A stretch of 34,481 nt of DNA from Pseudomonas sp. CBZ-4 (GTDB lineage Bacteria; Pseudomonadota; Gammaproteobacteria; Pseudomonadales; Pseudomonadaceae), in assembly GCF_000346755.1 (NCBI RefSeq), contig NZ_ANNV01000075.1, forward strand, positions 1-34,481. The letters run 5' to 3'. Position numbers and translations under genes: made by a program. Below, piece after piece: positions 16,878 through 25,688 of this stretch; within the stretch, counting starts at the first letter, position 1, and each line of letters opens with the position of its first letter. The notes beneath the pieces were generated by a model, which had not been told where the DNA came from, ran no database searches, and saw only the letters and a list, made by a program, of their open reading frames with translations.

Positions 16878-18482
16878 ATGAGCATTATTTCCATTGGCGT
16901 CAGCGGCCTGACCGCCGCGCAGATCGCCCTCAGCACCAGCAGCAGCAACACCACCAACGCCTACACGGCCGGCTATACCTTGCAGGTGGCGAACTTCTCC
17001 GAGTCCACCTCGGGCAGCGGCGTGCAGATCTCCAGTGTGGATCGCCAATACAACCAGTTTGTCACCACCCAGCTCAACAGCTCGATCAGCGCCGAAAGCG
17101 CGCTGTCCACCTACCAGACTGAAGTGGACCAGATCGACAGCCTGCTCGCCGACGGCGACGCCAGCCTCGACACGCTGATGCAGAGTTTCTTCTCGGCCCT
17201 GCAAACCCTGACCTCCGACGCCAGCGACACCGCCGCCCGCGAAGAAGTGATCGGCGCCGCGCAGACCCTGACCTCGCAGTTCACCCAGCTGGGCAGCTAC
17301 CTCGACGACATGGCCAACGACGTCAACAGCCAGATCGACGACCAGGTCAGCCAGGTCAACGACCTCACCGAACAGATCGCCGGGCTCAACAAGAAGATCA
17401 GCCTGAGCGACGCCCTGGGTTCCACTTCCAACGCCCTGCTCGACCAGCGCGACTTGCTCGTCAGCCAACTCAGCGAACTGGTGGACGTGGATGTCACCAC
17501 CCAGGACAACGGCAGCTACACCGTATCCCTGAGCAACGGCCTGGCGCTGGTGTCGGGCAACAGCAGCTTCGGCCTGCAAACCGCCGTCTCGGCCAGCGAC
17601 CCGACACAAACCGTGGTCACCTACGTCGACGCCGCCGGCCACACCACCACACTCGACGATTCGGTGTTTGAAGGCGGCTCCCTCGGCGGCCTGATGGACT
17701 TTCGCGACAACAGCCTGAGCGACGCGCAAAACCAGCTGGGCATCCTCGCGGTCAGCCTGACCCAAGCCTTCAACACCTTGCAGGCCTCGGGCATCGACCT
17801 CAATGGCGACAGCGGCAGTGCACTGTTCTCGGTGGACGACCCGAGCGTCTACGGCAACACCGGCAACACCGGCGACGCGACCCTCAGCGCGACCTTCAAC
17901 GACGACGTCAGCGCCCTCGCCGCCACCGACTACACCGTCAGCTATTCCGACAGCGACGGCTACAGCGTGACCCGCAACGACACCGGCGCCAGCGTCACCT
18001 CGGCCTATGACAGCGGCACGCTGACCTTCGCCGGCATGAGCGTGGCCATCAGCGGCACCGCCGACGATGGCGACAGTTTCCTGGTCTTGCCCACGCGCAA
18101 CGCCGCCAGCAGCTTCACCACCCTGACCAGCGACGGCAGCCTGATCGCCGCGGGCACGTCCACCGGCAGCAGTGACAACAGCAACGCCCTGGCCATGCTC
18201 GACCTGCAAACCAGCAGCATCGTCGGCGGCAGCAAGACCCTCAGCCAGACCTATTCGGCGCTGGTCAGCGATGTGGGCAGCACCGCGAGCAAAGTCGCCG
18301 GGCAACTGGAAACCCAGACCAGCCTCACCGAACAACTGACCACGCTGCAACAGTCGGAATCGGGGGTCAACCTGGACGAAGAGGCGGCCAACCTGATCGT
18401 CTACCAGCAGTATTACCAGGCCTGCGCAAAGGTGGTTGAAGTGGGCACCAGCCTGCTCGACACCATCCTCGACATCAATTAA
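16878..18482 (+). CDS. flgK: FlgK, hook-filament junction protein 1 (HAP1)
   Basis: First of the two junction proteins joining hook and filament. 534 residues. The N-terminus is FlgK-like (about 1-35), although the usual NxxNxxTPGYSRQ motif reads NTTNAYTAGYTLQ. NDLTEQIAGLNKKIS and ALLDQRDLLVSQLSELVDV are strong family motifs (about 158-205). The C-terminal helix (GVNLDEEAANLIVYQQYYQA) is also typical. AGGAG precedes the ATG. With flgL it forms a late operon driven by FliA; FlgN is its chaperone. Confidence 0.94.
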   Translation: MSIISIGVSGLTAAQIALSTSSSNTTNAYTAGYTLQVANFSESTSGSGVQISSVDRQYNQFVTTQLNSSISAESALSTYQTEVDQIDSLLADGDASLDTLMQSFFSALQTLTSDASDTAAREEVIGAAQTLTSQFTQLGSYLDDMANDVNSQIDDQVSQVNDLTEQIAGLNKKISLSDALGSTSNALLDQRDLLVSQLSELVDVDVTTQDNGSYTVSLSNGLALVSGNSSFGLQTAVSASDPTQTVVTYVDAAGHTTTLDDSVFEGGSLGGLMDFRDNSLSDAQNQLGILAVSLTQAFNTLQASGIDLNGDSGSALFSVDDPSVYGNTGNTGDATLSATFNDDVSALAATDYTVSYSDSDGYSVTRNDTGASVTSAYDSGTLTFAGMSVAISGTADDGDSFLVLPTRNAASSFTTLTSDGSLIAAGTSTGSSDNSNALAMLDLQTSSIVGGSKTLSQTYSALVSDVGSTASKVAGQLETQTSLTEQLTTLQQSESGVNLDEEAANLIVYQQYYQACAKVVEVGTSLLDTILDIN

Positions 18483-18494
18483 AGGAGCGCCGCC

Positions 18495-19691
18495 ATGCGC
18501 CTGAGCAGTGCGACGATTTACAACCAAAGCCTCACCTCCATGCTGGCCCAGGAAAGCGCCTACCAGACCGCCGCCCAGCAAGTGGCCAGTGGCACGCGGG
18601 TGGTCACGCCGTCCGACGACTCGCTGGCCGCTGCGCAAGCCGTCAACGTGCGCCAGGCGATTGCCGCCAACGAGCAATACGCCGACGCGCGCAGCAGCAT
18701 CAGCACCTCGCTGTCCCAGGAAGAAAGCACCCTGGACAGCATCAACGATGCAATCACCAGCGCGCGCTCGCTGATCGTGCAGGCCAACAACGGCACCCTG
18801 AGCGACGCCGACCGCGAGTCCATCGCCACCTCGTTGCAAGGCGTGTACGACACCCTCGTCACCCTGGCCAACGCCACCGACAGCAACGGCAATTACCTGT
18901 TCTCCGGCTACCAGAGCCAAAGCCCGGCGTTCGCGGCGGACGCCGACGGCAACCTGGTTTACCAGGGCGACAGCAATGTGGTCACGCAACTGGTCAGCTC
19001 CACCCAGAGCATGGCCAGCGGCGACACCGGTGCGACGATTTTCCAATCGGTGAGCAGCTCGGCGGGTTTTATCGCCGAAGCCGGCGACAACAGCGGCAGC
19101 GTCACCTTCAGCGGCCCGACCATCACCGACACCACGGCCGCCAACTACGGCACCGGCTTCAGCCTGACCTTCAGCACCGCCGCCGACGGCACCGCGCAAT
19201 ACAGCCTCGACGGCGCCACCCCCGTGGCCTACACCTCGGGCGACACCCTGCAAGTCAACGGCCTGTCCCTGACCCTCAGCGGCACCCCGGTGGACGGTGA
19301 CAGCATCAGCGTCAGCAAAGCCGCCGACGCCGACCCGGACCTGTTCGCCACCCTGAAAAACCTGATTTCCGTGCTGCAAACCCCAGTGGAAACCGACGCC
19401 GACCGAGCCAACCTGAACAACACCCTCTCCACCGCCAGCCGCCAACTGAGCAATGCCCAGGACACGGTACTGACGGTACAGACCTCGGTGGGTTCGCGGC
19501 TCAATCAACTGGACGTGCTGGATACCATCGGCGACGACCTGGCGCTGAGCTACACGGAGCGGTTGTCGGGGTTGGTGGATGCGGACTACACCGAGTCGGT
19601 GACGCAATACACCTCGCTGCAAGTGGCGTTGCAGGCGGCGCAGCAAACCTTCGTCAGCATCCAGAAGATGTCCCTGTTCGAATACATCTAA
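18495..19691 (+). CDS. flgL: FlgL, hook-filament junction protein 3 (HAP3)
   Basis: Second junction protein, structurally related to flagellin. 398 residues, longer than the roughly 320 of enterobacteria because of a central beta-rich insertion (about 190-275) that shares the motif LSGTPVDGDSISV with a matching segment of FlgK (ISGTADDGDSFLV). N-terminal motif VASGTRVVTPSDDSLAAAQA at about 31-50; C-terminal helix SVTQYTSLQVALQAAQQTF. AAAGGAG precedes the ATG; 12 nt after flgK. Confidence 0.94.
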   Translation: MRLSSATIYNQSLTSMLAQESAYQTAAQQVASGTRVVTPSDDSLAAAQAVNVRQAIAANEQYADARSSISTSLSQEESTLDSINDAITSARSLIVQANNGTLSDADRESIATSLQGVYDTLVTLANATDSNGNYLFSGYQSQSPAFAADADGNLVYQGDSNVVTQLVSSTQSMASGDTGATIFQSVSSSAGFIAEAGDNSGSVTFSGPTITDTTAANYGTGFSLTFSTAADGTAQYSLDGATPVAYTSGDTLQVNGLSLTLSGTPVDGDSISVSKAADADPDLFATLKNLISVLQTPVETDADRANLNNTLSTASRQLSNAQDTVLTVQTSVGSRLNQLDVLDTIGDDLALSYTERLSGLVDADYTESVTQYTSLQVALQAAQQTFVSIQKMSLFEYI

Positions 19692-19712
19692 CCGCCTGAA
19701 CTGGATAAAAAC

Positions 19713-19802
19713 TGTGGGAGCGGGCTTGCCCGCGATGGCGGTGTGTCAGGCGAAAGAGGTGCTGGCTGACCCACCGCCATCGCAGGCAAGCCAGCTCCCA
19801 CA
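19713..19802. repeat. REPIN (paired inverted REP sequences)
   Basis: Two REP units in opposite orientation: TGTGGGAGCGGGCTTGCCCG at 19713-19732, continuing to about 19745, and the inverted copy ending GCCAGCTCCCACA at 19790-19802. The spacer is about 20 nt. This is the common Pseudomonas REP family. It fills most of the 144-bp gap between the convergent flgL and fliR genes, where it can form a large hairpin and may act as a two-way transcription end. Confidence 0.9.
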
Positions 19803-19835
19803 TAAGCCAGTTTCCACAGTTGGATCGCAGTAGCT

Positions 19836-20624
19836 TCAGGGGACGGCCATGTTATCCACCAGGTACTGCATGAAGTGCAGGGTATTACTGAGCAACGTCG
19901 CCAGAAACGGCCCGAGGTCGCCCATCACCACCATCAGCAGAATCAACCCCACCGACAAGGTCAGCGGAAAGCCCACCGAAAATACCGTGAGCTGCGGCGA
20001 CACGCGGTTGAGGATGCCCATGGCCAGGCTGATGATCAGCAACGTGCCCACCATCGGCAACGCCAGCAACAAGCCGGTCAGGTAGATCGTGCCGCCGTAC
20101 CGCGCAATCAGCTGCCAGGCATTCGGGTCGAAACGCAGGTTGCCAATCGGCAAGGTCTTGAACGTGCCGGCCAGCAACTCCAGCACCATCAAGTGCCCGT
20201 CGAGCGCGAGGAACATCAGCACGGTGATCATCCCCAAATACCGCGACAGCACCAGGCTGTTGGTGCTGGTGTCGGCCGAGAAGAACGTGGCAAACGCCAA
20301 GCCCATCTGCATGCCGCAGATGTCGCCGGTCATTTCCACCACCGCCAGGGTCACGCGCATGACCATGCCCAGCGCCATGCCGATCAGCACTTGTTCCACG
20401 ATCACGCCGAGGCCCGGCCAGGAGAACAGCGCCACCTGGGGCAACGGCGGCAGGTTCGGCGCCAGCAGGAACGCCAGCAACATCGCCAGCCCGACCTTGA
20501 CCTGGCTCGACACGTTCTTGTGCCCCAGGATCGGGTCGCTCATCAGGTACGCCAGCACTCGGCAAAACGGCCAGAAAAAACCGGTCAGCCACAGTTGCAG
20601 TTGCGCCGAGCTGACTTCGATCAC
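19836..20624 (-). CDS. fliR: FliR, flagellar export gate membrane protein
   Basis: Core of the type III export gate together with FliP and FliQ. 262 residues with about six hydrophobic segments (for example MLLAFLLAPNLPPLP, LTGLLLALPMVGTLLIISLA). Start is a GTG at 20624, 6 nt after the fliQ stop. Last gene of the minus-strand fliLMNOPQR operon. The expected partners flhB and flhA are not in the window. Confidence 0.93.
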   Translation of the reverse strand: MIEVSSAQLQLWLTGFFWPFCRVLAYLMSDPILGHKNVSSQVKVGLAMLLAFLLAPNLPPLPQVALFSWPGLGVIVEQVLIGMALGMVMRVTLAVVEMTGDICGMQMGLAFATFFSADTSTNSLVLSRYLGMITVLMFLALDGHLMVLELLAGTFKTLPIGNLRFDPNAWQLIARYGGTIYLTGLLLALPMVGTLLIISLAMGILNRVSPQLTVFSVGFPLTLSVGLILLMVVMGDLGPFLATLLSNTLHFMQYLVDNMAVP

Positions 20625-20630
20625 GGCGCG

Positions 20631-20900
20631 TCAGCCGATCAGCGTGGGCAGGCTGGTGAACAGCGCACGGGTGTAGTCCACGAGCATTTCCATGATCAAT
20701 GGCCCGGCGATCACCAGCACCACGCACACGCCGATGATCTTGGGGATAAACGACAGGGTCGATTCGTTGATCTGCGTGGCGGCCTGGAACAGGCTCACCA
20801 GCAGGCCGATAAACAGGGTCACGAACAACACAGGCGCGGCCACGATCATGCTCATGCGCATGCCTTTGTAAGCCAGGTCCATCACCATTTCCGGGGTCAT
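20631..20900 (-). CDS. fliQ: FliQ, flagellar export gate membrane protein
   Basis: Small export-gate subunit. 89 residues from the ATG at 20900, chosen because MTPEMVMDLAYKGMRM matches the family N-terminus; the frame extends upstream to 20975 inside fliP without family resemblance. Two membrane helices (about 17-38 and 50-72) with the typical ATQINESTLSFIPKI loop between them. Normal length. Confidence 0.94.
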   Translation of the reverse strand: MTPEMVMDLAYKGMRMSMIVAAPVLFVTLFIGLLVSLFQAATQINESTLSFIPKIIGVCVVLVIAGPLIMEMLVDYTRALFTSLPTLIG

Positions 20901-20913
20901 CGGCAACGCCTCA

Positions 20914-21594
20914 TCAGGTGTAGAAACTCTGCGCCAGCGAACCCAGCAGCAATTGCCAGCCGTCCACCAGCACAAACAGCATCAGCTTGAACGGCAGGGA
21001 AATCGTGGCCGGCGGCACCATCATCATGCCCAGCGCCATCAGCACGCTCGCCACCACCAGGTCGATGATCAGGAACGGGATAAAGATGGTGAACCCGGCC
21101 TGAAACGCGGTTTTCAGTTCGCTGGTGACAAACGACGGCAGCAGCACGCGCATGGGCACGTCGTCGGGGCCTTGCAGGTCGTCGATCTGCGCCAGCCGCG
21201 CAAACAGTGCCAGGTCGCCCTGGCGGGTCTGGGTCAGCATGAATTTGCGAAACGGCTGGCTGCCGTCCTTGAGGAATTGTTCCACCGAGATTTCATCGTG
21301 GGAGAACGGCAACCAGGCCTTTTCGTAGGCCTGATCAAGGGTCGGCGACATGACGAAAAACGTCAGAAACAACGCCAGCCCCAACAGCACCTGGTTCGGC
21401 GGCGCCGAGGTGGTGCCGATGGCCGTGCGCAGCAGGCCGAGCACAATGATGATGCGGGTGAAGCCGGTCATCATCAGCAATATCGCCGGCAGGAACGCCA
21501 TGGCGCTGAGCAGCAACAGGGTTTGCAGGCTCAGCGACCATTGCTGGCCACCCGCTTGCCCGGTGAAGGCGCTGAGGCCTTCCATGCCGGTCAT
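20914..21594 (-). CDS. fliP: FliP, flagellar export gate membrane protein (no signal peptide)
   Basis: Main export-gate subunit. 226 residues from the ATG at 21594, which overlaps the fliO stop as ATGA. Family motifs are intact: [60 protein letters not shown]. Most FliP proteins carry a cleavable signal peptide and have about 245-255 residues. Here the N-terminus goes directly into the mature-like sequence ([19 protein letters not shown]), and the upstream frame encodes no signal peptide. Confidence 0.94.
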   Translation of the reverse strand: MTGMEGLSAFTGQAGGQQWSLSLQTLLLLSAMAFLPAILLMMTGFTRIIIVLGLLRTAIGTTSAPPNQVLLGLALFLTFFVMSPTLDQAYEKAWLPFSHDEISVEQFLKDGSQPFRKFMLTQTRQGDLALFARLAQIDDLQGPDDVPMRVLLPSFVTSELKTAFQAGFTIFIPFLIIDLVVASVLMALGMMMVPPATISLPFKLMLFVLVDGWQLLLGSLAQSFYT

Positions 21595-21968
21595 GAAACA
21601 CGCCCTTTGCCGGTCAACGCATTGGCCAGACGCTCGGCAAAACCGCCCGCGACCACCGTTTCGGGCTCCACTTCCGGCGCGTCCATCTGCGCCAGCGCGG
21701 TGACCTGCTGCGCCGTCACGCCGAGCACCAGCCATTGCCCACGCACTTCCACAATCACCACTTTCTCGCGCTGGCCGAGGCCGGTGCTGCTGACCACCCG
21801 CAGCTGCTTGCCGGGCACCAACGCCCGCGTGCCCATGCGCCGGGCGAGCCAGCCAAACACCAGCACGCAGCCCAGCACCACGGCCAGGGCCAGTGCGGTT
21901 TTACCCAGCAGCGCCAGGTTCATCACGCTGTCCGTGGGCACGCCGAGCGGCGGGCTTGCGCTGTTCAT
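21591..21968 (-). CDS. fliO: FliO, export gate assembly protein
   Basis: Bitopic membrane protein that helps FliP assemble. 125 residues: periplasmic N-terminus, one membrane helix about 20-42 ([20 protein letters not shown]), then a cytoplasmic domain with the FliO pattern [20 protein letters not shown]. Overlaps fliN upstream and fliP downstream by 4 nt each (ATGA), so it is tightly coupled. Confidence 0.9.
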   Translation of the reverse strand: MNSASPPLGVPTDSVMNLALLGKTALALAVVLGCVLVFGWLARRMGTRALVPGKQLRVVSSTGLGQREKVVIVEVRGQWLVLGVTAQQVTALAQMDAPEVEPETVVAGGFAERLANALTGKGRVS

Positions 21969-22435
21969 CGGTTGAGCTTTTGCACGCGTTCGGACGGCGT
22001 GATGATTTCGGTGATACGGATCCCGTACTTGTCATCCACTACCACCACTTCGCCCTGGGCGATCAGGTAGCTGTTGATCAGGATGTCCATCGGCTCGCCC
22101 GCCAAGCCATCCAGCGCCAGCACCGAGCCCTGGGCCAGTTCCAGCAACTGCTTGATGGTGATGCGCGTACGGCCCAGCTCCACGCTGAGCTTGACCGGAA
22201 TATCCATGATCATTTCCAGCTCACGCGCCGCAGCGGTGGGCTGCGCCGGCGCCAGTGGCTTGAACACACTGGAACCGACACTCGGCGCCGGGCTTTCCAG
22301 CGCCGCATCGGCCGCCTCTTGTTCGGCCAGGGCCATCGCCCACGGGTCGTCCGCCCCTTCGGCGATGGTTTGTTCGGCCAGGGCGTCGGCCCATTCATCC
22401 GGCTCTTGGGGCTCGGTAACAGTTGGATCAGTCAT
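21965..22435 (-). CDS. fliN: FliN, flagellar motor switch protein
   Basis: C-ring subunit that binds FliM and docks the export ATPase complex. 156 residues: an acidic, Ala-rich N-terminal extension (about 1-70) and the SpoA/FliN domain (about 72-150, MDIPVKLSVELGRTRITIKQ, GEVVVVDDKYGIRITEI). Overlaps the fliM end by 8 nt and the fliO start by 4 nt. Confidence 0.95.
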   Translation of the reverse strand: MTDPTVTEPQEPDEWADALAEQTIAEGADDPWAMALAEQEAADAALESPAPSVGSSVFKPLAPAQPTAAARELEMIMDIPVKLSVELGRTRITIKQLLELAQGSVLALDGLAGEPMDILINSYLIAQGEVVVVDDKYGIRITEIITPSERVQKLNR

Positions 22436-23483
22436 GCTCGGAGTCCTTGGCTGTGGGGACGTGGCCCTTCACGAATCGGCTGGAGGAAGAGGAAGAAAGG
22501 CTCAGGGAATGATCGACCAGATCCTTCACCAACAAGGCGCGCAGGCCGTTCTGGCTGCCGTACTCACAGGTCATGACCGGTACGCCATCGACGCGCGCGC
22601 TGATGATGTCGGGCAGTTCGATGGGCAGCACGTCGCCGACTTTCAGCGCCATGACTTGCCCGACGCGCGCATCCATTTCGACAAAGTCGGCGATCAGCTC
22701 AATCTCCGACTGCGCGATTTCGCCCGCCATGCGCTTGTTCCAATGGCGCTCTTCCTCGGGATTGGTGTCCGTCAGCGGGCCGTTGAGCAACTGGCGCATC
22801 GGTTCGATCATCAGGTACGGAATCACGATATTGAAATCGCTGGAGAGGTTGCCGACCTCCAGGTGGAAAGTGGCATTGACCACGATTTCATTCGGCGAGC
22901 TGGTGATGTTGGCGAACTTGGCCTGCATCTCCGAACGCAGGTATTCGATTTCCAGGGGGTACACCGACTTCCACGCGCCCTTGTAGGCGTCCACCGACAG
23001 CCCCAGCAAACGCTGGATGATGCGCTGTTCGGTGCGGGTGAATTCGCGGCCTTCGGACTTGGTCACAAAACGCCCGTCGCCGCCGAACAGGTTGTCCACC
23101 ACCATGAACACCACCGCCGGCGGGAACACCACCAGTGCAGTACCGCGCAGCGGTTTCATCGCCAGCAGGTTGATGTTGGTGGGCATCGGCATGTGCATCG
23201 AGAATTCGCTGTAGCTCTGGTAGCGCACGCTTTTGACGGTGATGTCGATGCTGCGCCGGATCAGGTTGAACAGGCTCATGCGGAAATAACGGGCGAAGCG
23301 CTCGTTGATGATGTCCAGCGCATGCAAGCGCTCGTGGATCACCCGGTGCTGGGTCGCCGGGTCATACGGGCGTACGCGGGCGGCGTCGAGGGTGCCGGCT
23401 TCTTCGTGGGCGGCGTCGCTTTCGTCGCTGCCGCGCAGCAGCATGTCGATCTCGTCCTGGGAGAGCAAATCGTCGATGGCCAT
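22428..23483 (-). CDS. fliM: FliM, flagellar motor switch protein
   Basis: C-ring protein that binds CheY-P and sets rotation direction. 351 residues. The N-terminal CheY-binding motif LSQDEIDMLL (residues 7-16) is intact, followed by the CheC-like middle domain (about 50-230, VVDNLFGGDGRF) and the C-terminal SpoA domain (about 255-330). An intact CheY motif suggests that this second motor can be steered by a chemotaxis system, though no che genes are in the window. Starts 3 nt after fliL. Confidence 0.96.
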   Translation of the reverse strand: MAIDDLLSQDEIDMLLRGSDESDAAHEEAGTLDAARVRPYDPATQHRVIHERLHALDIINERFARYFRMSLFNLIRRSIDITVKSVRYQSYSEFSMHMPMPTNINLLAMKPLRGTALVVFPPAVVFMVVDNLFGGDGRFVTKSEGREFTRTEQRIIQRLLGLSVDAYKGAWKSVYPLEIEYLRSEMQAKFANITSSPNEIVVNATFHLEVGNLSSDFNIVIPYLMIEPMRQLLNGPLTDTNPEEERHWNKRMAGEIAQSEIELIADFVEMDARVGQVMALKVGDVLPIELPDIISARVDGVPVMTCEYGSQNGLRALLVKDLVDHSLSLSSSSSSRFVKGHVPTAKDSEHD

Positions 23484-23486
23484 GGG

Positions 23487-23945
23487 TTACTGCACGATAA
23501 AGTCGGTGTACAGCACGCGCAGCAACGCGGGGGCGGGTTGCTGCGGCGCCAGCGGTTGCTTGAGGGCGTCGAGGATGCGCGCGGCCAGTGCGGCCTTGCC
23601 TTGGGGGGTGATCAACTGCGTACTGTTCTGGCCGCTGACCAGGGTCAGCAACTGGCTGCGCAATTGCGGCATGTAGTCGGTCAGTTGGGCTTGGGTCGCG
23701 TCGTCGGCGACTTCCAGGGCGAACCCCACATATAACAGGCTGGGTTCATCGCGCTCGTTGGACAGGTTCACCGTCATCGGCGCCACCGTGACCAAGCGTG
23801 GCGCCTGGGGCTTGTTCGCCACCGGCGCGGCCTTGGCGACGTCCACCTGGCTCAGGTAGAGGTAGGTACCACCGGCACTTGCGGCGACGACGGCCAGCGC
23901 CAGCAACACAATCAAGAGCCAGGGGGTTTTGCGGGTGGCGGTCAT
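23487..23945 (-). CDS. fliL: FliL, basal-body-associated stator-supporting protein
   Basis: Inner-membrane protein that supports torque generation around the stator. 152 residues: short cytoplasmic N-terminus, one membrane helix (about 9-32), periplasmic domain ending LLRVLYTDFIVQ, the FliL signature. First gene of the fliLMNOPQR group; separated from fliK by 123 nt that include a strong hairpin. No convincing promoter or Shine-Dalgarno is visible for its ATG. Confidence 0.9.
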   Translation of the reverse strand: MTATRKTPWLLIVLLALAVVAASAGGTYLYLSQVDVAKAAPVANKPQAPRLVTVAPMTVNLSNERDEPSLLYVGFALEVADDATQAQLTDYMPQLRSQLLTLVSGQNSTQLITPQGKAALAARILDALKQPLAPQQPAPALLRVLYTDFIVQ

Positions 23946-23978
23946 TGGCGGGAACCATGCAATGAAGGGAAACGATCA

Positions 23979-24009
23979 GGCAGGGCGCCAGTATGACCAG
24001 CGCCCTGCC
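23979..24009. terminator. Strong hairpin between fliK and fliL
   Basis: Perfect 10-bp GC-rich stem, GGCAGGGCGC (23979-23988) and GCGCCCTGCC (24000-24009), with an 11-nt loop, in the 123-nt fliK-fliL gap. On the coding (minus) strand it is followed by TGATCGTTTCCC rather than a T-run. It is therefore either a partial terminator/attenuator or an RNA-processing or stabilising hairpin. In E. coli this same boundary separates the fliFGHIJK and fliLMNOPQR operons. Confidence 0.6.
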
Positions 24010-24068
24010 CCGCCCATGGCGCGATAAGACACGGGTAACGGCGGTATCTCGCTGTTTTGATTTGGGAT

Positions 24069-25190
24069 TCACACGTACAGGTCAATCGCCGAGCGGGCCA
24101 GCTGCACCTGTTGCACCACCACCGGCTCACTCACTGGCGAGGTGTCGCTGCGGCTGAACGCTGACGGCTGCGGATCACGCTGCGCACTGCCGCGCGAGGA
24201 CTGGTCGCTGACCGACGCCTGCCCCAGTGCAATGCCCTGGCTCGCCAGCGCTTCGCGCAATTGCGGCAACGCCTGCTCCACCGCCGCGCGCACCGAGGCA
24301 TGGGCGACCTGGAACTGCGCCTGGGTAGTGCCGTCGTTCAGGTCGAGGCTGATGGACAGCGGGCCAAGGTCGGCGGGGTGCAAGTGCAGGTCGACTTGCC
24401 TGTCGCCACGGCTGACCATATCGACCATCTGCTGGCCGAGGTCGGCCGCCCAGTCGCTGCTGCCGACGGCGGCGGCGACGACCAATTCGTTGTCGGCGAC
24501 AGGGGCAGCGACCGGGCTGGCCGGTGCCGGCGCGAGGCTGAACACGCCAGGCGAATCCGGATTGTCGGGTTGGCTGTCGTCAGCTTGCGGGCGCACTTGC
24601 GGCACCGCCTCCGCCACGGTGGCAACCAACGCGGGCATGGCGTCCGGCAGGTCCACCGGTTCTGGCGTGTCGGGCTCATCCTCCGCCGCGACCGGCAGGC
24701 TCGGAGCCTGGGTTGTCGCGCGGCTGATCACGGGCTCGGGCGCGGTCGGTGTGACGTTGACCGGTACCGGCAGGCTGACCGCAATCGGCGGCGCGACGAT
24801 CACGGCCGACATGTCCAGTTGCCCGGCGCTTTCGATCAGGGCCATGCGCTGGCGGATATCGTCAAGGGTGCTGTCTGCCGCCGTCGTTGGTTTTGTCACT
24901 TCGGCTTCAGCCACCGGTTCATCCGGCAACACGGGCGACAGCTCAACCTCGGGCTCTTCCTCGGGCAGCGCTTGCACGACGACCGGCGCAACGGGTGCAA
25001 GGGCGACTGCCACAGGCGGCGGGGCCGGAACCGGCGCCTGCACCACCGGCAACGCTTGCGGCACCGGCGCAACCACCTGGCTCAACACCGCCGAAAACGA
25101 ATCCGCCAGCGCCACAGGCGCCTCCACGGCAACACTGTCCGCCACCGGCGCGGGCGCAGCAGTCGGCACTAACATCGCGAGAATATCCAT
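24069..25190 (-). CDS. fliK: FliK, hook-length control protein
   Basis: Secreted ruler that measures the hook and switches export specificity. 373 residues. The N-terminal two-thirds (about 1-270) is Pro/Ala/Val-rich and low complexity (strings such as APVADSVAVEAPVALADS), as in FliK rulers. The C-terminal Flg_hook domain is clear (about 275-345, VDLHLHPADLGPLSISLDL, REALASQGIAL). Starts 8 nt after fliJ. Confidence 0.92.
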   Translation of the reverse strand: MDILAMLVPTAAPAPVADSVAVEAPVALADSFSAVLSQVVAPVPQALPVVQAPVPAPPPVAVALAPVAPVVVQALPEEEPEVELSPVLPDEPVAEAEVTKPTTAADSTLDDIRQRMALIESAGQLDMSAVIVAPPIAVSLPVPVNVTPTAPEPVISRATTQAPSLPVAAEDEPDTPEPVDLPDAMPALVATVAEAVPQVRPQADDSQPDNPDSPGVFSLAPAPASPVAAPVADNELVVAAAVGSSDWAADLGQQMVDMVSRGDRQVDLHLHPADLGPLSISLDLNDGTTQAQFQVAHASVRAAVEQALPQLREALASQGIALGQASVSDQSSRGSAQRDPQPSAFSRSDTSPVSEPVVVQQVQLARSAIDLYV

Positions 25191-25198
25191 GCTGTTCC

Positions 25199-25669
25199 TT
25201 AAAGGCCGCTATCGATGGAAGAAGGAAACGCCGCCGCGCGACGACGCAACTGGCTGGCCATTTCATCGGTGTGACGCTGCTCCACACGCCCGGCAGTCAC
25301 TTGCTCCTGCTGGGCCCGCCGCGCCAGCAGCGCCTCAATCGAGCTGACCTTGCGCCACTGCGCCATCCACGTGAGCTGGTGATGGGCGACTTGCTTGCGA
25401 TGCCGCTCCAGGCTCTTTTGCGCACGCTCCACCGCTTCTTCCAGCGACTGCAAAAAGCCGCGGTAATTGGTCAACGCCGACGGGCTCATGCCGTCGTTGG
25501 CCAACTCCACTTGCAGGTTCTGGCGGTATTCCTGCTGGTACTGGTCGAGGGTGCGCAACTGGTTGATCACCTGCTGCTCGGCGCTGCGGCTCTGCGCCAG
25601 GGCGCGGGCCGCGACGTCGCGGGCCTTGGCGGCCATTTCGATCAGCAGGTGCAGCGATTGATTAGCCAT
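25199..25669 (-). CDS. fliJ: FliJ, export chaperone-escort / ATPase stalk protein
   Basis: Coiled-coil protein that sits in the FliI ring and links it to the export gate. 156 residues, helical throughout, with heptads from about 10 to 140 and Gln/Glu/Arg-rich composition (LRTLDQYQQEYRQNLQVEL). Lies 19 nt after fliI, the conserved place. Confidence 0.92.
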   Translation of the reverse strand: MANQSLHLLIEMAAKARDVAARALAQSRSAEQQVINQLRTLDQYQQEYRQNLQVELANDGMSPSALTNYRGFLQSLEEAVERAQKSLERHRKQVAHHQLTWMAQWRKVSSIEALLARRAQQEQVTAGRVEQRHTDEMASQLRRRAAAFPSSIDSGL

Positions 25670-25688
25670 CGATGATTACTCGAAAAAG

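Noticed and set aside
16821..19646. Very long open frame (941 codons) on the minus strand opposite flgK and flgL
   Set aside because: Gly/Val/Ala/Gln-rich shadow translation spanning two real genes and their promoter; caused by the Ser/Thr/Asp codon use of FlgK and FlgL.
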